Positions 1-5,807 of a DNA stretch of 5,807 nucleotides are shown here, in pieces; position 1 is the first letter of the stretch, and each line of letters begins with the position of its first letter. Source of the stretch: Betaproteobacteria bacterium. GTDB taxonomy: Bacteria; Pseudomonadota; Gammaproteobacteria; Burkholderiales; Casimicrobiaceae. Where the stretch lies: contig PLYG01000160.1 of NCBI GenBank assembly GCA_003153335.1, forward strand, positions 1 through 5,807. Direction: 5' to 3'. Under the pieces are notes generated by a model that did not search any database, was not told the origin of the DNA, and saw only the letters and a list, made by a program, of their open reading frames with translations. The position numbers were made by a program, and so were the translations under genes.

Positions 1-887
1 TCCCCCAGAACGGCAACGAAGCCATCTGGAGCGCGCTTACCCGTTATCGTGGCGACACGTACTCACTTAGCTGGAGCCAAGCCGCGGTCGCGCGTAATGG
101 TGAATTTACCCCGGTGCGCTTCGAATACGAGTTCGACTTTCAGTACGGCGCCCTCAACAAGAAGCCGGCCGAGCGCGTGGACAATCTGATCCTGTTCTTT
201 TTGCAGACCATCACCGCACCGGCGCGTTTGGCCGGCCAAGTGCTTCTGGTCCATGAAACCCTTGATCAGGTTCGCCAGCCGCGCTCTGCCTGGACCTACA
301 ACCCGGGTCAACGCCGGGTACGCCTGGCGCCGAACGTCGGCTACGACAATCCCGGCACCGCCGCCGACGGGTTGCGCACCAATGACGATTTCGGCATGTT
401 CTCCGGCGCGACCGATCGCTATGACTGGAAACTGGTCGGCAAAAAGGAAATCTATATTCCGTACAACTCGTACAAGATCACCGGCAACACGGTGAAAATG
501 GCCGACGTGTTGAAACCCAATCATGTCAACCAGGACCTCGCGCGCTACGAGCTCCATCGCGTATGGGTCGTCGACGCGACGCTCAAGGCCGGCACCAGCC
601 ACATTTATTCCCGCCGCACGTTCTACCTCGACGAAGACAGCTGGACGCCGGTGCTGACCGACAAGTACGACGGCCGCGGCGAACTCTGGCGCGTGGGTGA
701 AATGCACTCCATCAACATGTACGACATCCCGATGCAGTACGGGACGCTGGAAGTGCATTACGACCTGCAGGCCGGCCGCTACCTCGCGATGGGTCTGCGC
801 AACAATGAGCCGACGTTCTACGAAGCGATCAAGCGCACGCCCAGCGACTATACGCCGCAGAACTTGCGCGCGTTGGGTACGCACTGA
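1..887 (+). CDS. DUF1329 domain-containing protein, C-terminal part (5' end outside window)
   Basis: The reading frame is open from base 3 and ends at TGA 885-887, giving 294 visible residues; the signal peptide and N-terminal part lie upstream of the window. The family match rests on several typical stretches: an N-terminal PQNG.EAIW..L.RYRG segment, then WTYNPGQRRVRLAPNVGYDNPG-like sequence (about local residues 97-118), DGLRTNDDF.MF.G..DRYDWKLVGKKEIYIPYN (about 122-155) and HRVWVVDATLK..T.HIYSRRTFYLDEDSW (about 185-214). Members are usually about 450 residues, exported, and thought to have a fold related to the lipoprotein carriers LolA and LolB; that suggests binding of a lipid-like ligand in the periplasm or at the outer membrane. 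It precedes a YCF48-like gene and an RND transporter gene, the usual setting, where a DUF1302 outer-membrane protein normally sits upstream. The precise ligand is unknown. Family assignment is firm; function is inferred. Confidence 0.93.
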   Translation, partial: PQNGNEAIWSALTRYRGDTYSLSWSQAAVARNGEFTPVRFEYEFDFQYGALNKKPAERVDNLILFFLQTITAPARLAGQVLLVHETLDQVRQPRSAWTYNPGQRRVRLAPNVGYDNPGTAADGLRTNDDFGMFSGATDRYDWKLVGKKEIYIPYNSYKITGNTVKMADVLKPNHVNQDLARYELHRVWVVDATLKAGTSHIYSRRTFYLDEDSWTPVLTDKYDGRGELWRVGEMHSINMYDIPMQYGTLEVHYDLQAGRYLAMGLRNNEPTFYEAIKRTPSDYTPQNLRALGTH

Positions 888-909
888 GGATTAGCCCTGA
901 TGCAGAGCC

Positions 910-942
910 GCGACAGCGGGCTGAAGTCCGCTGTCGCATTTT
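910..942 (+). terminator. Terminator-like hairpin between the DUF1329 and YCF48-like genes
   Basis: GCGACAGCGG (910-919) pairs perfectly with CCGCTGTCGC (928-937) around an eight-base loop, giving a 10-bp GC-rich stem followed by ATTTT (938-942). This has the form of a rho-independent terminator acting on the + strand. The T tract is short, so it may be a partial terminator or a 3'-end stabilising hairpin that reduces downstream expression rather than ending the operon. On the - strand no T run follows the stem. Confidence 0.55.
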
Positions 943-951
943 GCGCAAAAT
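938..951. repeat. 14-base perfect palindrome ATTTTGCGCAAAAT
   Basis: ATTTTGCGCAAAAT reads the same on both strands and begins where the hairpin stem ends. With no loop it is a poor RNA hairpin, but it has the two-fold symmetry of a site for a dimeric DNA-binding protein. It lies just before the likely GTG start of the YCF48-like gene. Its left half also supplies the T tract of the terminator-like structure, which may be all it does. No regulator can be named. Confidence 0.35.
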
Positions 952-955
952 TCCG

Positions 956-2038
956 GTGAGTCGCGATTGCGAAGGTGTGGGACGCCCGCTTACTTCCGCA
1001 AACCAGTTCGGCCACGGCGGGATCAGCGCATGGTTGGCGATCGCAGTTTTTGCACTGAGTCAAGTCGCGACGCAGGTACAAGCACAGGGCGCGACGGGCG
1101 GTTCCGGATCCCGCGTTGAGCGTCAAGTCTCGCCACGCACGCTGTCGCGCCTGCTGTTGATTGCCGCGACCAGCGCAGGCAAACGCCTGGTCGCAGTGGG
1201 AGAGCAAGGCTACGTCGTGTATTCCGACGATCAGGGCAAGACGTGGCTGCGTGGTTCGACGCCGCGCCGCGCGATGCTCACCGCGGTTGCGTTCGTCGAC
1301 GAAAAGACCGGCTGGGTAGTGGGCCACGATGGGCAGATTCTCGCCAGCCAGGATGGGGGCGCGACATGGACCGAGCAACGGTACAAGCCGGACGACAAGC
1401 AGCCGCTCTTTGCCGTGCACTTCAGCGACAGGGAACATGGAGTAGTACTCGGCGCGTATGGACTCTTTCTGGAGACCGCGGATGGTGGCAAGACCTGGAC
1501 GCCGCGAACCATCCTGCAGGAGGATAAGCATCTCTATGCCGTGGCCAGCGATGCCTCCGGCCGCATGGCGATCGCGGCGGAAGCCGGCACCTTGCTGGTG
1601 TCGGCCGATCAGGGCCGGACCTGGGAGCCCGCGGCATCGCCCTACAAGGGTTCATTCTTCGGTCTCGTGACAACGGCTGACGGCGCCTTGCTGGCGTACG
1701 GATTGCGCGGCAATATTTTCAAGTCTGGCGATTTCGGGAAGACTTGGACGCCCTCCGCATCCGAAGGCACGGCGACGCTGCAAGGGGGCGCGCGTCTCGC
1801 CAGCGGCGAAATCGTCCTGGTGGGCAGCGCGGGCGCGGTGCTCAGCAGCCGCGACAACGGCGCGAGCTTTCAGCGCGTCCCTGGACAACGAGCGATGACC
1901 TACTCGGCGGTGCTGCCGACGGCCACCGGCGCGTTGCTGTTCGGCGAAGCGGGTGTCGTGCCCTATGCGCCGGCAGCTGTAGCCGCTGCGCCGCCGCCGG
2001 ACGCGGCAAACAAGACCCCGGCCAAAGGCGCGCCATGA
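956..2038 (+). CDS. YCF48-like / BNR-repeat exported beta-propeller protein
   Basis: The 360-residue protein carries six Asp-box repeats (S/T-x-D-x-G-x-T-W type): SDDQGKTW, SQDGGATW, TADGGKTW, SADQGRTW, SGDFGKTW and a degenerate SRDNGASF, near residues 90, 131, 174, 216, 257 and 298. These mark a YCF48/sialidase-like beta-propeller; no glycosidase catalytic residues are evident, so a scaffold or assembly role is more likely. A hydrophobic stretch (WLAIAVFALS, about 26-35) followed by VQA-Q suggests Sec export with cleavage near residue 43. The C-terminus is a low-complexity Ala/Pro tail. No ATG is available in frame near the start: candidates are TTG 941, GTG 956 and GTG 977. GTG 956 was chosen because it overlaps the stop of a short upstream ORF as GTGA and lies beyond the hairpin; it has no clear ribosome-binding site of its own. 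The gene overlaps the transporter gene by ATGA. Family is firm, start uncertain. Confidence 0.88.
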   Translation: MSRDCEGVGRPLTSANQFGHGGISAWLAIAVFALSQVATQVQAQGATGGSGSRVERQVSPRTLSRLLLIAATSAGKRLVAVGEQGYVVYSDDQGKTWLRGSTPRRAMLTAVAFVDEKTGWVVGHDGQILASQDGGATWTEQRYKPDDKQPLFAVHFSDREHGVVLGAYGLFLETADGGKTWTPRTILQEDKHLYAVASDASGRMAIAAEAGTLLVSADQGRTWEPAASPYKGSFFGLVTTADGALLAYGLRGNIFKSGDFGKTWTPSASEGTATLQGGARLASGEIVLVGSAGAVLSSRDNGASFQRVPGQRAMTYSAVLPTATGALLFGEAGVVPYAPAAVAAAPPPDAANKTPAKGAP

Positions 2039-4398
2039 GCATCCAGCGCATCGTCGAGCGCCTGTCGGGCTGGCTGTTTGGCCATCGCCGGATCATGCTG
2101 GTCGTGTTCGCGGCGATCACCGTTGCGCTAGCCATCAGTGCGACACAACTGCGCGTGGATGCGGGATTCAAGAAGATGATCCCGCTCACGCACCCCTACA
2201 TGAAGACTTTCATCGACTACGAAAGCACCTTTGGCGGCGCCAATCGCGTCGTCGTGGCGTTGATGCGCCGTGACGGCAACATTTTCGATGCCGCGTACAT
2301 GAAGGCGCTCAAGGCCGCAACCGACGATGTGTTCTTTGTCCCCGGCGTCGACCGCGCGACCGTGCAGTCGCTGTTCACGCCGAACACGCGCTTTATCGAA
2401 GTGGTCGAAGAGGGTTTTGCCGGCGGCAACGTGATCCCGGCGACGTTCCAGGGCACTGCGGCGGATCTTGCCACGGTCGCGGTCAACGTGCAGAAGGCCG
2501 GATTGGTCGGCCGCCTGGTCAGCAACGATCTGAAAGGCGCGCTCATTCGCGCCGACTTGCTGGATATCGACCCCCAAACCGGCAAGCGGCTTGCCTATGC
2601 GTCGGTGGCGCAAAAGCTCGAAGCCATCCGCGACAAATACCAGAAGCCCGGCACCGATGTCGCCATCATCGGCTTTGCCAAGGCGGTGGGCGACATCACC
2701 GACGGCGCGCGCGGGGTGCTGCTGTTCTTCCTGATCGCCTTTGTCATCACCGCGCTTTTGCTGCGATGGTATTCACGTTCAACCGTGCTCACGGCGGTCG
2801 CCTTGACGTGCGCGATGTTGCCGGTCTTGTGGCTGCTGGGCGCGCTGCCGCTGGTCGGCTTTGGCATCGATCCGCTTTCGGTGCTGGTCCCGTTCCTGAT
2901 TTTCTCGATCGGCTGCTCGCACGCGGTGCAGATGACCAATACCTGGCGGCTTGAAGTGCAGGCGGGCGCCGGAGCGCTGGACGCCGCCAGGAGTTCGTTC
3001 TCCAAGCTGTTCGTTCCCGGGTCGCTGGCGCTGCTCACCAATGCGCTGGGTTTCCTGGCGATCATGTTCATCAAGATCGACATCGTCCGCGAGCTGGGCT
3101 TGACCGCGACGCTGGGGGTCAGCCTGATGATCATTACCAACAAATTGGTGCTGCCGATACTGCTGTCCTATCTACCGAGGGCCAGTATCGCCGCCGCAGG
3201 GTCCGGAGAGGCGGGTGCCGGCGTGGAGGGCGCGCACCGGATCTGGCACACCCTTTCCCACTGCGCCGATCGACGCGTGGGGGTATGGATCATTCTGGCC
3301 GGCGTCGTGCTGGCCGGGTTCGGCGCCTGGAAGGCCAGGGACCTGACCGTGGGCGATCTCGGCCAGGGCGTGCCGGAACTGCGCGACGATTCGCGCTACA
3401 ACCGCGACAGCGCCACCATCACCAGAAATTTCGCCATCGGCGTCGATGTGCTCGCGATCGTCGCGCAGAGTCATGACGTGCAGGGCGCGTGCACGCAGTT
3501 CGAAGTCGTCGACGCGATCGATGAATTCGAATGGGCGATGAAAAATGTCGAGGGCGTGCATTCCACCATCTCCCTGCCCGGGCTCGCCAAAGTCGTCAAT
3601 GCCGGCTGGAACGAGGGCGCAGTCAAATGGCGCGTGCTGGCGCGCGCGCCGGAGGTGCTCGCGCAATCGGTGACCCCGATCGATACCAGCACGGGGCTGC
3701 TCAACTCCGATTGTTCGGCCATGCAAATACTGCTGTTCATGAACGACCATCAGGGCGCAACCCTGGCGCGCGTGGTGCAGGCGGTCAAAGACTACAACAG
3801 CGAATTTGCCAAGCGGCCGCTCGCCAGGCAGCTCGAATTCAAGCTGGCCAGCGGCAATGCGGGCGTGATGGCTGCGACCAACGAAGCGGTCGCCGCCGCG
3901 AAAATCGAGGAACTTGCGGCGCTGTTCACCGCGCTGGTGCTGATGTGCCTGCTGACCTTCCGTTCGGTGGCCGCCACGCTATGCATCATCCTGCCGCTGG
4001 CGCTGGTCTCGCTGCTCAACAACGCGCTGATGGCCATGCTGGGCATCGGGCTCAAGGTCTCCACGTTGCCGGTCATTGCGCTGGGCGTCGGCGTCGGCGT
4101 GGATTACGGCATCTACCTGTACGACCGCATCGAAGTGCATTTGCACGAGGGCCTGCCGTTGCGTGACGCGTACTACCGGGCGCTGGTCGAGCGGGGCGCC
4201 GCGGCGGCATTCACGGCCGTCACCATGTCCATCGGTGTGGGCAGCTGGGTCTTTTCCGCACTCAAGTTTCAGGCGGACATGGGTTTGCTGCTGTCGTTCA
4301 TGTTCTTTGTCAACATGCTGGGCGCGGTATTCCTGCTGCCCGCATTGCTGGCATTTTTCGTCGGCAAGAGCAAGCGCGAAAACGAAGTTACGGGTTAA
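2035..4398 (+). CDS. RND/MMPL-family inner-membrane transporter
   Basis: A complete 787-residue transporter. Hydrophobic segments fit the 12-helix RND plan: TM1 at about 18-38, a periplasmic domain (40-225), TM2-6 (226-378), TM7 (about 416-432), a second periplasmic domain (433-625), and TM8-12 (626-775). The repeat of one helix, large loop and five helices is diagnostic. Residues 684-697 (GVGVGVDYGIYLYD) in TM10 hold the Asp-Tyr pair (D690-Y691) used for proton coupling in MMPL proteins; the matching TM4 segment reads SIGCSHAVQMTN and has no Asp. At under 800 residues it resembles MMPL/HpnN-type lipid transporters more than about 1,000-residue AcrB-type drug pumps. The start ATG 2035 overlaps the upstream TGA (ATGA) and has AAAGG six bases before it, so translation is probably coupled. 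With DUF1329 and YCF48-like partners it probably moves a hydrophobic substrate across or out of the inner membrane; substrate unknown. No adaptor (membrane fusion) gene follows. Confidence 0.93.
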   Translation: MSIQRIVERLSGWLFGHRRIMLVVFAAITVALAISATQLRVDAGFKKMIPLTHPYMKTFIDYESTFGGANRVVVALMRRDGNIFDAAYMKALKAATDDVFFVPGVDRATVQSLFTPNTRFIEVVEEGFAGGNVIPATFQGTAADLATVAVNVQKAGLVGRLVSNDLKGALIRADLLDIDPQTGKRLAYASVAQKLEAIRDKYQKPGTDVAIIGFAKAVGDITDGARGVLLFFLIAFVITALLLRWYSRSTVLTAVALTCAMLPVLWLLGALPLVGFGIDPLSVLVPFLIFSIGCSHAVQMTNTWRLEVQAGAGALDAARSSFSKLFVPGSLALLTNALGFLAIMFIKIDIVRELGLTATLGVSLMIITNKLVLPILLSYLPRASIAAAGSGEAGAGVEGAHRIWHTLSHCADRRVGVWIILAGVVLAGFGAWKARDLTVGDLGQGVPELRDDSRYNRDSATITRNFAIGVDVLAIVAQSHDVQGACTQFEVVDAIDEFEWAMKNVEGVHSTISLPGLAKVVNAGWNEGAVKWRVLARAPEVLAQSVTPIDTSTGLLNSDCSAMQILLFMNDHQGATLARVVQAVKDYNSEFAKRPLARQLEFKLASGNAGVMAATNEAVAAAKIEELAALFTALVLMCLLTFRSVAATLCIILPLALVSLLNNALMAMLGIGLKVSTLPVIALGVGVGVDYGIYLYDRIEVHLHEGLPLRDAYYRALVERGAAAAFTAVTMSIGVGSWVFSALKFQADMGLLLSFMFFVNMLGAVFLLPALLAFFVGKSKRENEVTG
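4395..4398. other. Overlapping convergent stop codons (TTAA)
   Basis: The transporter gene ends with TAA at 4396-4398, and the opposing phosphatase gene ends with TAA read on the - strand from TTA 4395-4397. One TTAA thus stops both genes, inside the palindrome GTTAAC. There is no space between the genes for a dedicated terminator, so each transcript probably runs into the other gene's 3' end. Confidence 0.9.
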
Positions 4399-5075
4399 CG
4401 GGACGGCCATTCGTCCCAGGCGATCCGTCCGACCACGTCGTGCCCTCCACCCGGTAACGGCCGGATGATCGCGGCTTCGCCTTCACGCAAATAGGCGGTG
4501 CCAGAATGCAGCGCGTGGTATGGATTGCCGTGACTGACAATGACGTCGTTGGCCCCCTTCTTCGGCGCACTCTCCAGCAACCGCGACAAGGGCTGGTAGC
4601 GCACCGGATCACCCGCTGTTGCGGGGCCGCCGCGCACCTCCAGCGCGCGTTCAAAACGGCCGAAAGCCAGCTGCGCCACTTCTCGCGTCCGACAGAAGGG
4701 GCTGGCCAGCACGCGCCCGAGCGGTATTGACAACTTGCGCCACGCGTCGCCGATTTTCTTCGCCTGCTCGCGCCCTTCGACAGTCAGGTTGCGCTGATTG
4801 GCACAATCGTCGAAGTCGCGCATTCTTTCATCCTTCTGCGAAAAGTCGGTCGCAGTGTGCCGAAAGTAGACTATATAGCCGCCGGACTTGAGTGCCGCGA
4901 CTATCGCGGCGGGGCTCGGAGGCGCTGGTCCTGCCGGCAAGGGTGCCGGCGCTTGCGCGAATGCGATGCCGGCTGCGAGTGCGATCACTCCGGCGAATTT
5001 TCGTGGCAGTCGTCGCAGTCGCCCGGTCAGCTCAAGTAGAATCCCGAACGCACGAGAGTGCAGCAGCATTGCCAT
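4395..5075 (-). CDS. Exported histidine phosphatase superfamily protein
   Basis: A 226-residue protein of the phosphoglycerate-mutase-like histidine phosphatase superfamily. The N-terminal catalytic motif is YFRHTATD with R72-H73; the usual RHG is RHT here. NLTVEGREQAKKIGDAW follows (about 96-112), then the second conserved Arg in ASPFCRTREVAQLAFG (R129), and the second catalytic His in VSHGN (H182). These four residues make the phosphate pocket, with H73 the expected phospho-acceptor. A basic stretch (RLRRLPRK) then FAGVIALAAGIAFAQA (about 28-43) indicates a signal peptide with a long N-region, followed by an Ala/Pro linker, so the enzyme likely acts in the periplasm. The start is ATG 5073-5075, because GGAGG lies five bases upstream of it; a TTG at 5088-5090 would put that site inside the gene. 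Substrate unknown: it could dephosphorylate a small molecule or lipid head group. It is probably a single-gene unit, divergent from the oxidoreductase gene. Confidence 0.88.
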   Translation of the reverse strand: MAMLLHSRAFGILLELTGRLRRLPRKFAGVIALAAGIAFAQAPAPLPAGPAPPSPAAIVAALKSGGYIVYFRHTATDFSQKDERMRDFDDCANQRNLTVEGREQAKKIGDAWRKLSIPLGRVLASPFCRTREVAQLAFGRFERALEVRGGPATAGDPVRYQPLSRLLESAPKKGANDVIVSHGNPYHALHSGTAYLREGEAAIIRPLPGGGHDVVGRIAWDEWPSR

Positions 5076-5167
5076 GCGAACCTCCGTCAACCGTTACACT
5101 TCAATTGCTAGTCTAATGCGAATCCAGAGAGGCATCGCAATCCGCGAGACCCAGTACACTATCGACC
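5076..5167. promoter_or_regulatory. Divergent intergenic region, probable promoters for both flanking genes
   Basis: This 92-base spacer between two divergently oriented starts is noticeably more AT-rich near 5094-5123 than the genes around it, as expected for promoters. TCTAAT (5112-5117, + strand) is one mismatch from a -10 box but has no good -35 partner. On the - strand, TAGACT (5115-5110) with TTGCGA (5140-5135) is a weak pair at 19-base spacing. TACACT occurs at 5095-5100 and again at 5155-5160. None of these sites can be assigned with confidence, and no clear operator is visible. Confidence 0.4.
5081..5085 (-). promoter_or_regulatory. Shine-Dalgarno site of the phosphatase gene
   Basis: GGAGG on the - strand (CCTCC on +) lies five bases before the ATG at 5075-5073. 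It is the strongest ribosome-binding site in the window and decides the start of the phosphatase. A second ATG two codons downstream (5069-5067) would have 11-base spacing and is less likely. Confidence 0.8.
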
Positions 5168-5807
5168 ATGACGACATCCAACACCCCTCTGCCCCAACCG
5201 CCCTCCCCCGCCCCCGACTGCGACGTACTGGTCGTGGGTGGTGGGCCCGCCGGCTCGACTATCTCCGCCCTGCTCGCCGAAAAAGGCTGGAAAGTCACGC
5301 TGCTGGAAAAGGAACATCACCCGCGCTTCCACATCGGCGAGTCGCTGTTGCCACTGAACCTGCCCATCCTGCAGCGCCTGGGCGTCCTCGATCGGGTCGC
5401 CGCAATCGGCATAAAAAAGCCCGGTGCGGACTTCAGTTCAAACATGGAGGTGTCGGGCCACCACCGGTTCGACTTCTCCTTTGCGCTGGACAAGAACCAC
5501 CCCTACGCGTACGAAGTGCGGCGCTCGGAGTTCGACAACCTGCTGTTGCGCAACAGCGCCGCCAAGGGCACCCAGGTCCTGGAAGGCATACGGGTGATGA
5601 GCATGGAATTTCCCAGGGATGGCTTTCCCGCAGCACATTCAGTCGATGAACATGGCAATGCGCGGAGCCGGACCTGCCGCTTCTTTGTCGACGCTTCCGG
5701 CCGCGACACGCTGCTGGCCAGGCAATTCGATCTGAAGCAAAAAAACAAGCATCACGCCAGTGCCGCGATTTTCGGACATTTCCTGAACGTCGAGCGGCGC
5801 GAGGGCG
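5168..5807 (+). CDS. FAD-dependent oxidoreductase, flavin-dependent halogenase-like (3' end outside window)
   Basis: The first 213 residues of a flavoprotein are present. After a Pro-rich N-terminus (residues 6-16) comes CDVLVVGGGPAGST (18-31), the GxGxxG dinucleotide-binding loop of a Rossmann fold, with the ribose-binding acid at E47 (LLEKE). FHIGESLLP (54-62) is the GES.LP motif common to tryptophan-halogenase-like and related FAD monooxygenases. KKPGADF (83-89) aligns by eye with the K-x-GA-x-F region of phenol/pyrrole halogenases, where the Lys is catalytic. YEVRRSEFDNLLL (115-127) and FVDASGRDTLLAR (173-185) are further family-type segments. The WxWxIP motif that would separate a halogenase from a hydroxylase or reductase would lie past the window end. 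ATG 5168 is the first suitable start, 17 codons before the beta strand; its ribosome-binding site is weak. It may belong to a downstream biosynthetic operon. Flavoprotein is firm; halogenation is only possible. Confidence 0.87.
   Translation, partial: MTTSNTPLPQPPSPAPDCDVLVVGGGPAGSTISALLAEKGWKVTLLEKEHHPRFHIGESLLPLNLPILQRLGVLDRVAAIGIKKPGADFSSNMEVSGHHRFDFSFALDKNHPYAYEVRRSEFDNLLLRNSAAKGTQVLEGIRVMSMEFPRDGFPAAHSVDEHGNARSRTCRFFVDASGRDTLLARQFDLKQKNKHHASAAIFGHFLNVERREG

Larger units (their letters stand above)
900..959 (+). other. Possible 19-codon leader ORF coupled to the YCF48-like gene
   Basis: An ATG at 900 is preceded by TGAGGA (885-890), a fair Shine-Dalgarno sequence overlapping the DUF1329 stop codon, with a nine-base spacing. 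The ORF encodes MQSRDSGLKSAVAFCAKFR and stops at TGA 957-959. That stop overlaps the GTG at 956-958 as GTGA, a layout typical of translational coupling. The ORF spans the whole hairpin at 910-937, so a translating ribosome would be expected to disrupt it. The peptide has no recognisable family and could be chance; its support is positional only. Confidence 0.3.

Noticed and set aside
63..884. 273-codon open frame on the - strand opposite the DUF1329 gene
   Set aside because: It mirrors a well-supported gene whose protein has strong family motifs. The antisense product is low-complexity, rich in Val, Ala, Arg and His, as expected for a GC-rich shadow frame.
1744..2034. 97-codon extension upstream of the RND start in the same frame
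   Set aside because: It lies out of frame over the YCF48-like coding sequence and is Arg/Ala-rich without motifs. The protein from ATG 2035 begins naturally, with a short cytoplasmic segment before TM1 and an ATGA overlap.
4400..4417. GGGACG/CGTCCC hairpin with six-base loop just after the transporter stop
   Set aside because: The stem is only 6 bp, no T tract follows in either direction, and it lies inside the last codons of the phosphatase gene, so it is not supported as a terminator.
4933..4950. GCCGGCA/TGCCGGC inverted repeat with four-base loop
   Set aside because: It falls in the phosphatase's Ala/Pro linker, where repetitive GC-rich codons produce such pairings by chance; no T run follows.
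5117..5139. TGCGA/TCGCA inverted repeat in the divergent spacer
   Set aside because: Five-base arms separated by 13 bases with no extension are expected often by chance.
5095..5160. Two TACACT copies 60 bases apart in the divergent spacer
   Set aside because: A six-base direct repeat in 92 bases is weak evidence, the flanks differ, and neither copy has a convincing -35 box, so no operator or promoter pair was called.
4888..5649. 253-codon + strand frame across the phosphatase 5' end and the flavoprotein gene
   Set aside because: It crosses two genes with clear motifs and its product is Arg/Pro/Ser-rich with no recognisable domain, typical of an out-of-frame reading in GC-rich DNA.

Overview
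The window is GC-rich, densely packed bacterial DNA. Gene order, codon choice and protein families suggest a proteobacterium, most likely beta- or gamma- (for example a Burkholderiales-type genome). This is inferred from family content, not from a marker gene. There are no RNA genes, mobile elements or CRISPR arrays, and the largest gap between genes is about 90 bases.

Left block (1-4398, + strand) is one functional unit: the C-terminal part of a DUF1329 periplasmic or outer-membrane-associated protein, a secreted YCF48-like beta-propeller with six Asp-box repeats, and a complete 787-residue RND/MMPL-family inner-membrane transporter. This trio, usually with a DUF1302 outer-membrane protein just upstream, recurs in many proteobacteria and looks like a trans-envelope system for a hydrophobic compound. 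The cargo cannot be read from this sequence. The propeller and transporter genes overlap by ATGA. The DUF1329 and propeller genes are separated by 68 bases holding a terminator-like hairpin, a 14-base palindrome and a possible 19-codon leader ORF whose stop overlaps the likely GTG start of the propeller gene.

Middle (4395-5075, - strand) is a secreted histidine-phosphatase-superfamily protein. It converges on the transporter gene so tightly that the two stop codons share bases in a GTTAAC sequence.

Right block (5168-5807, + strand) is the N-terminal 213 residues of a flavin-dependent oxidoreductase of the halogenase-like group, cut by the window end. It is divergent from the phosphatase gene across a 92-base spacer that probably carries both promoters. 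Nearness of a halogenase-like enzyme to an RND export module hints at a specialised metabolite or modified lipid, but they are not in one operon and the link is an inference.
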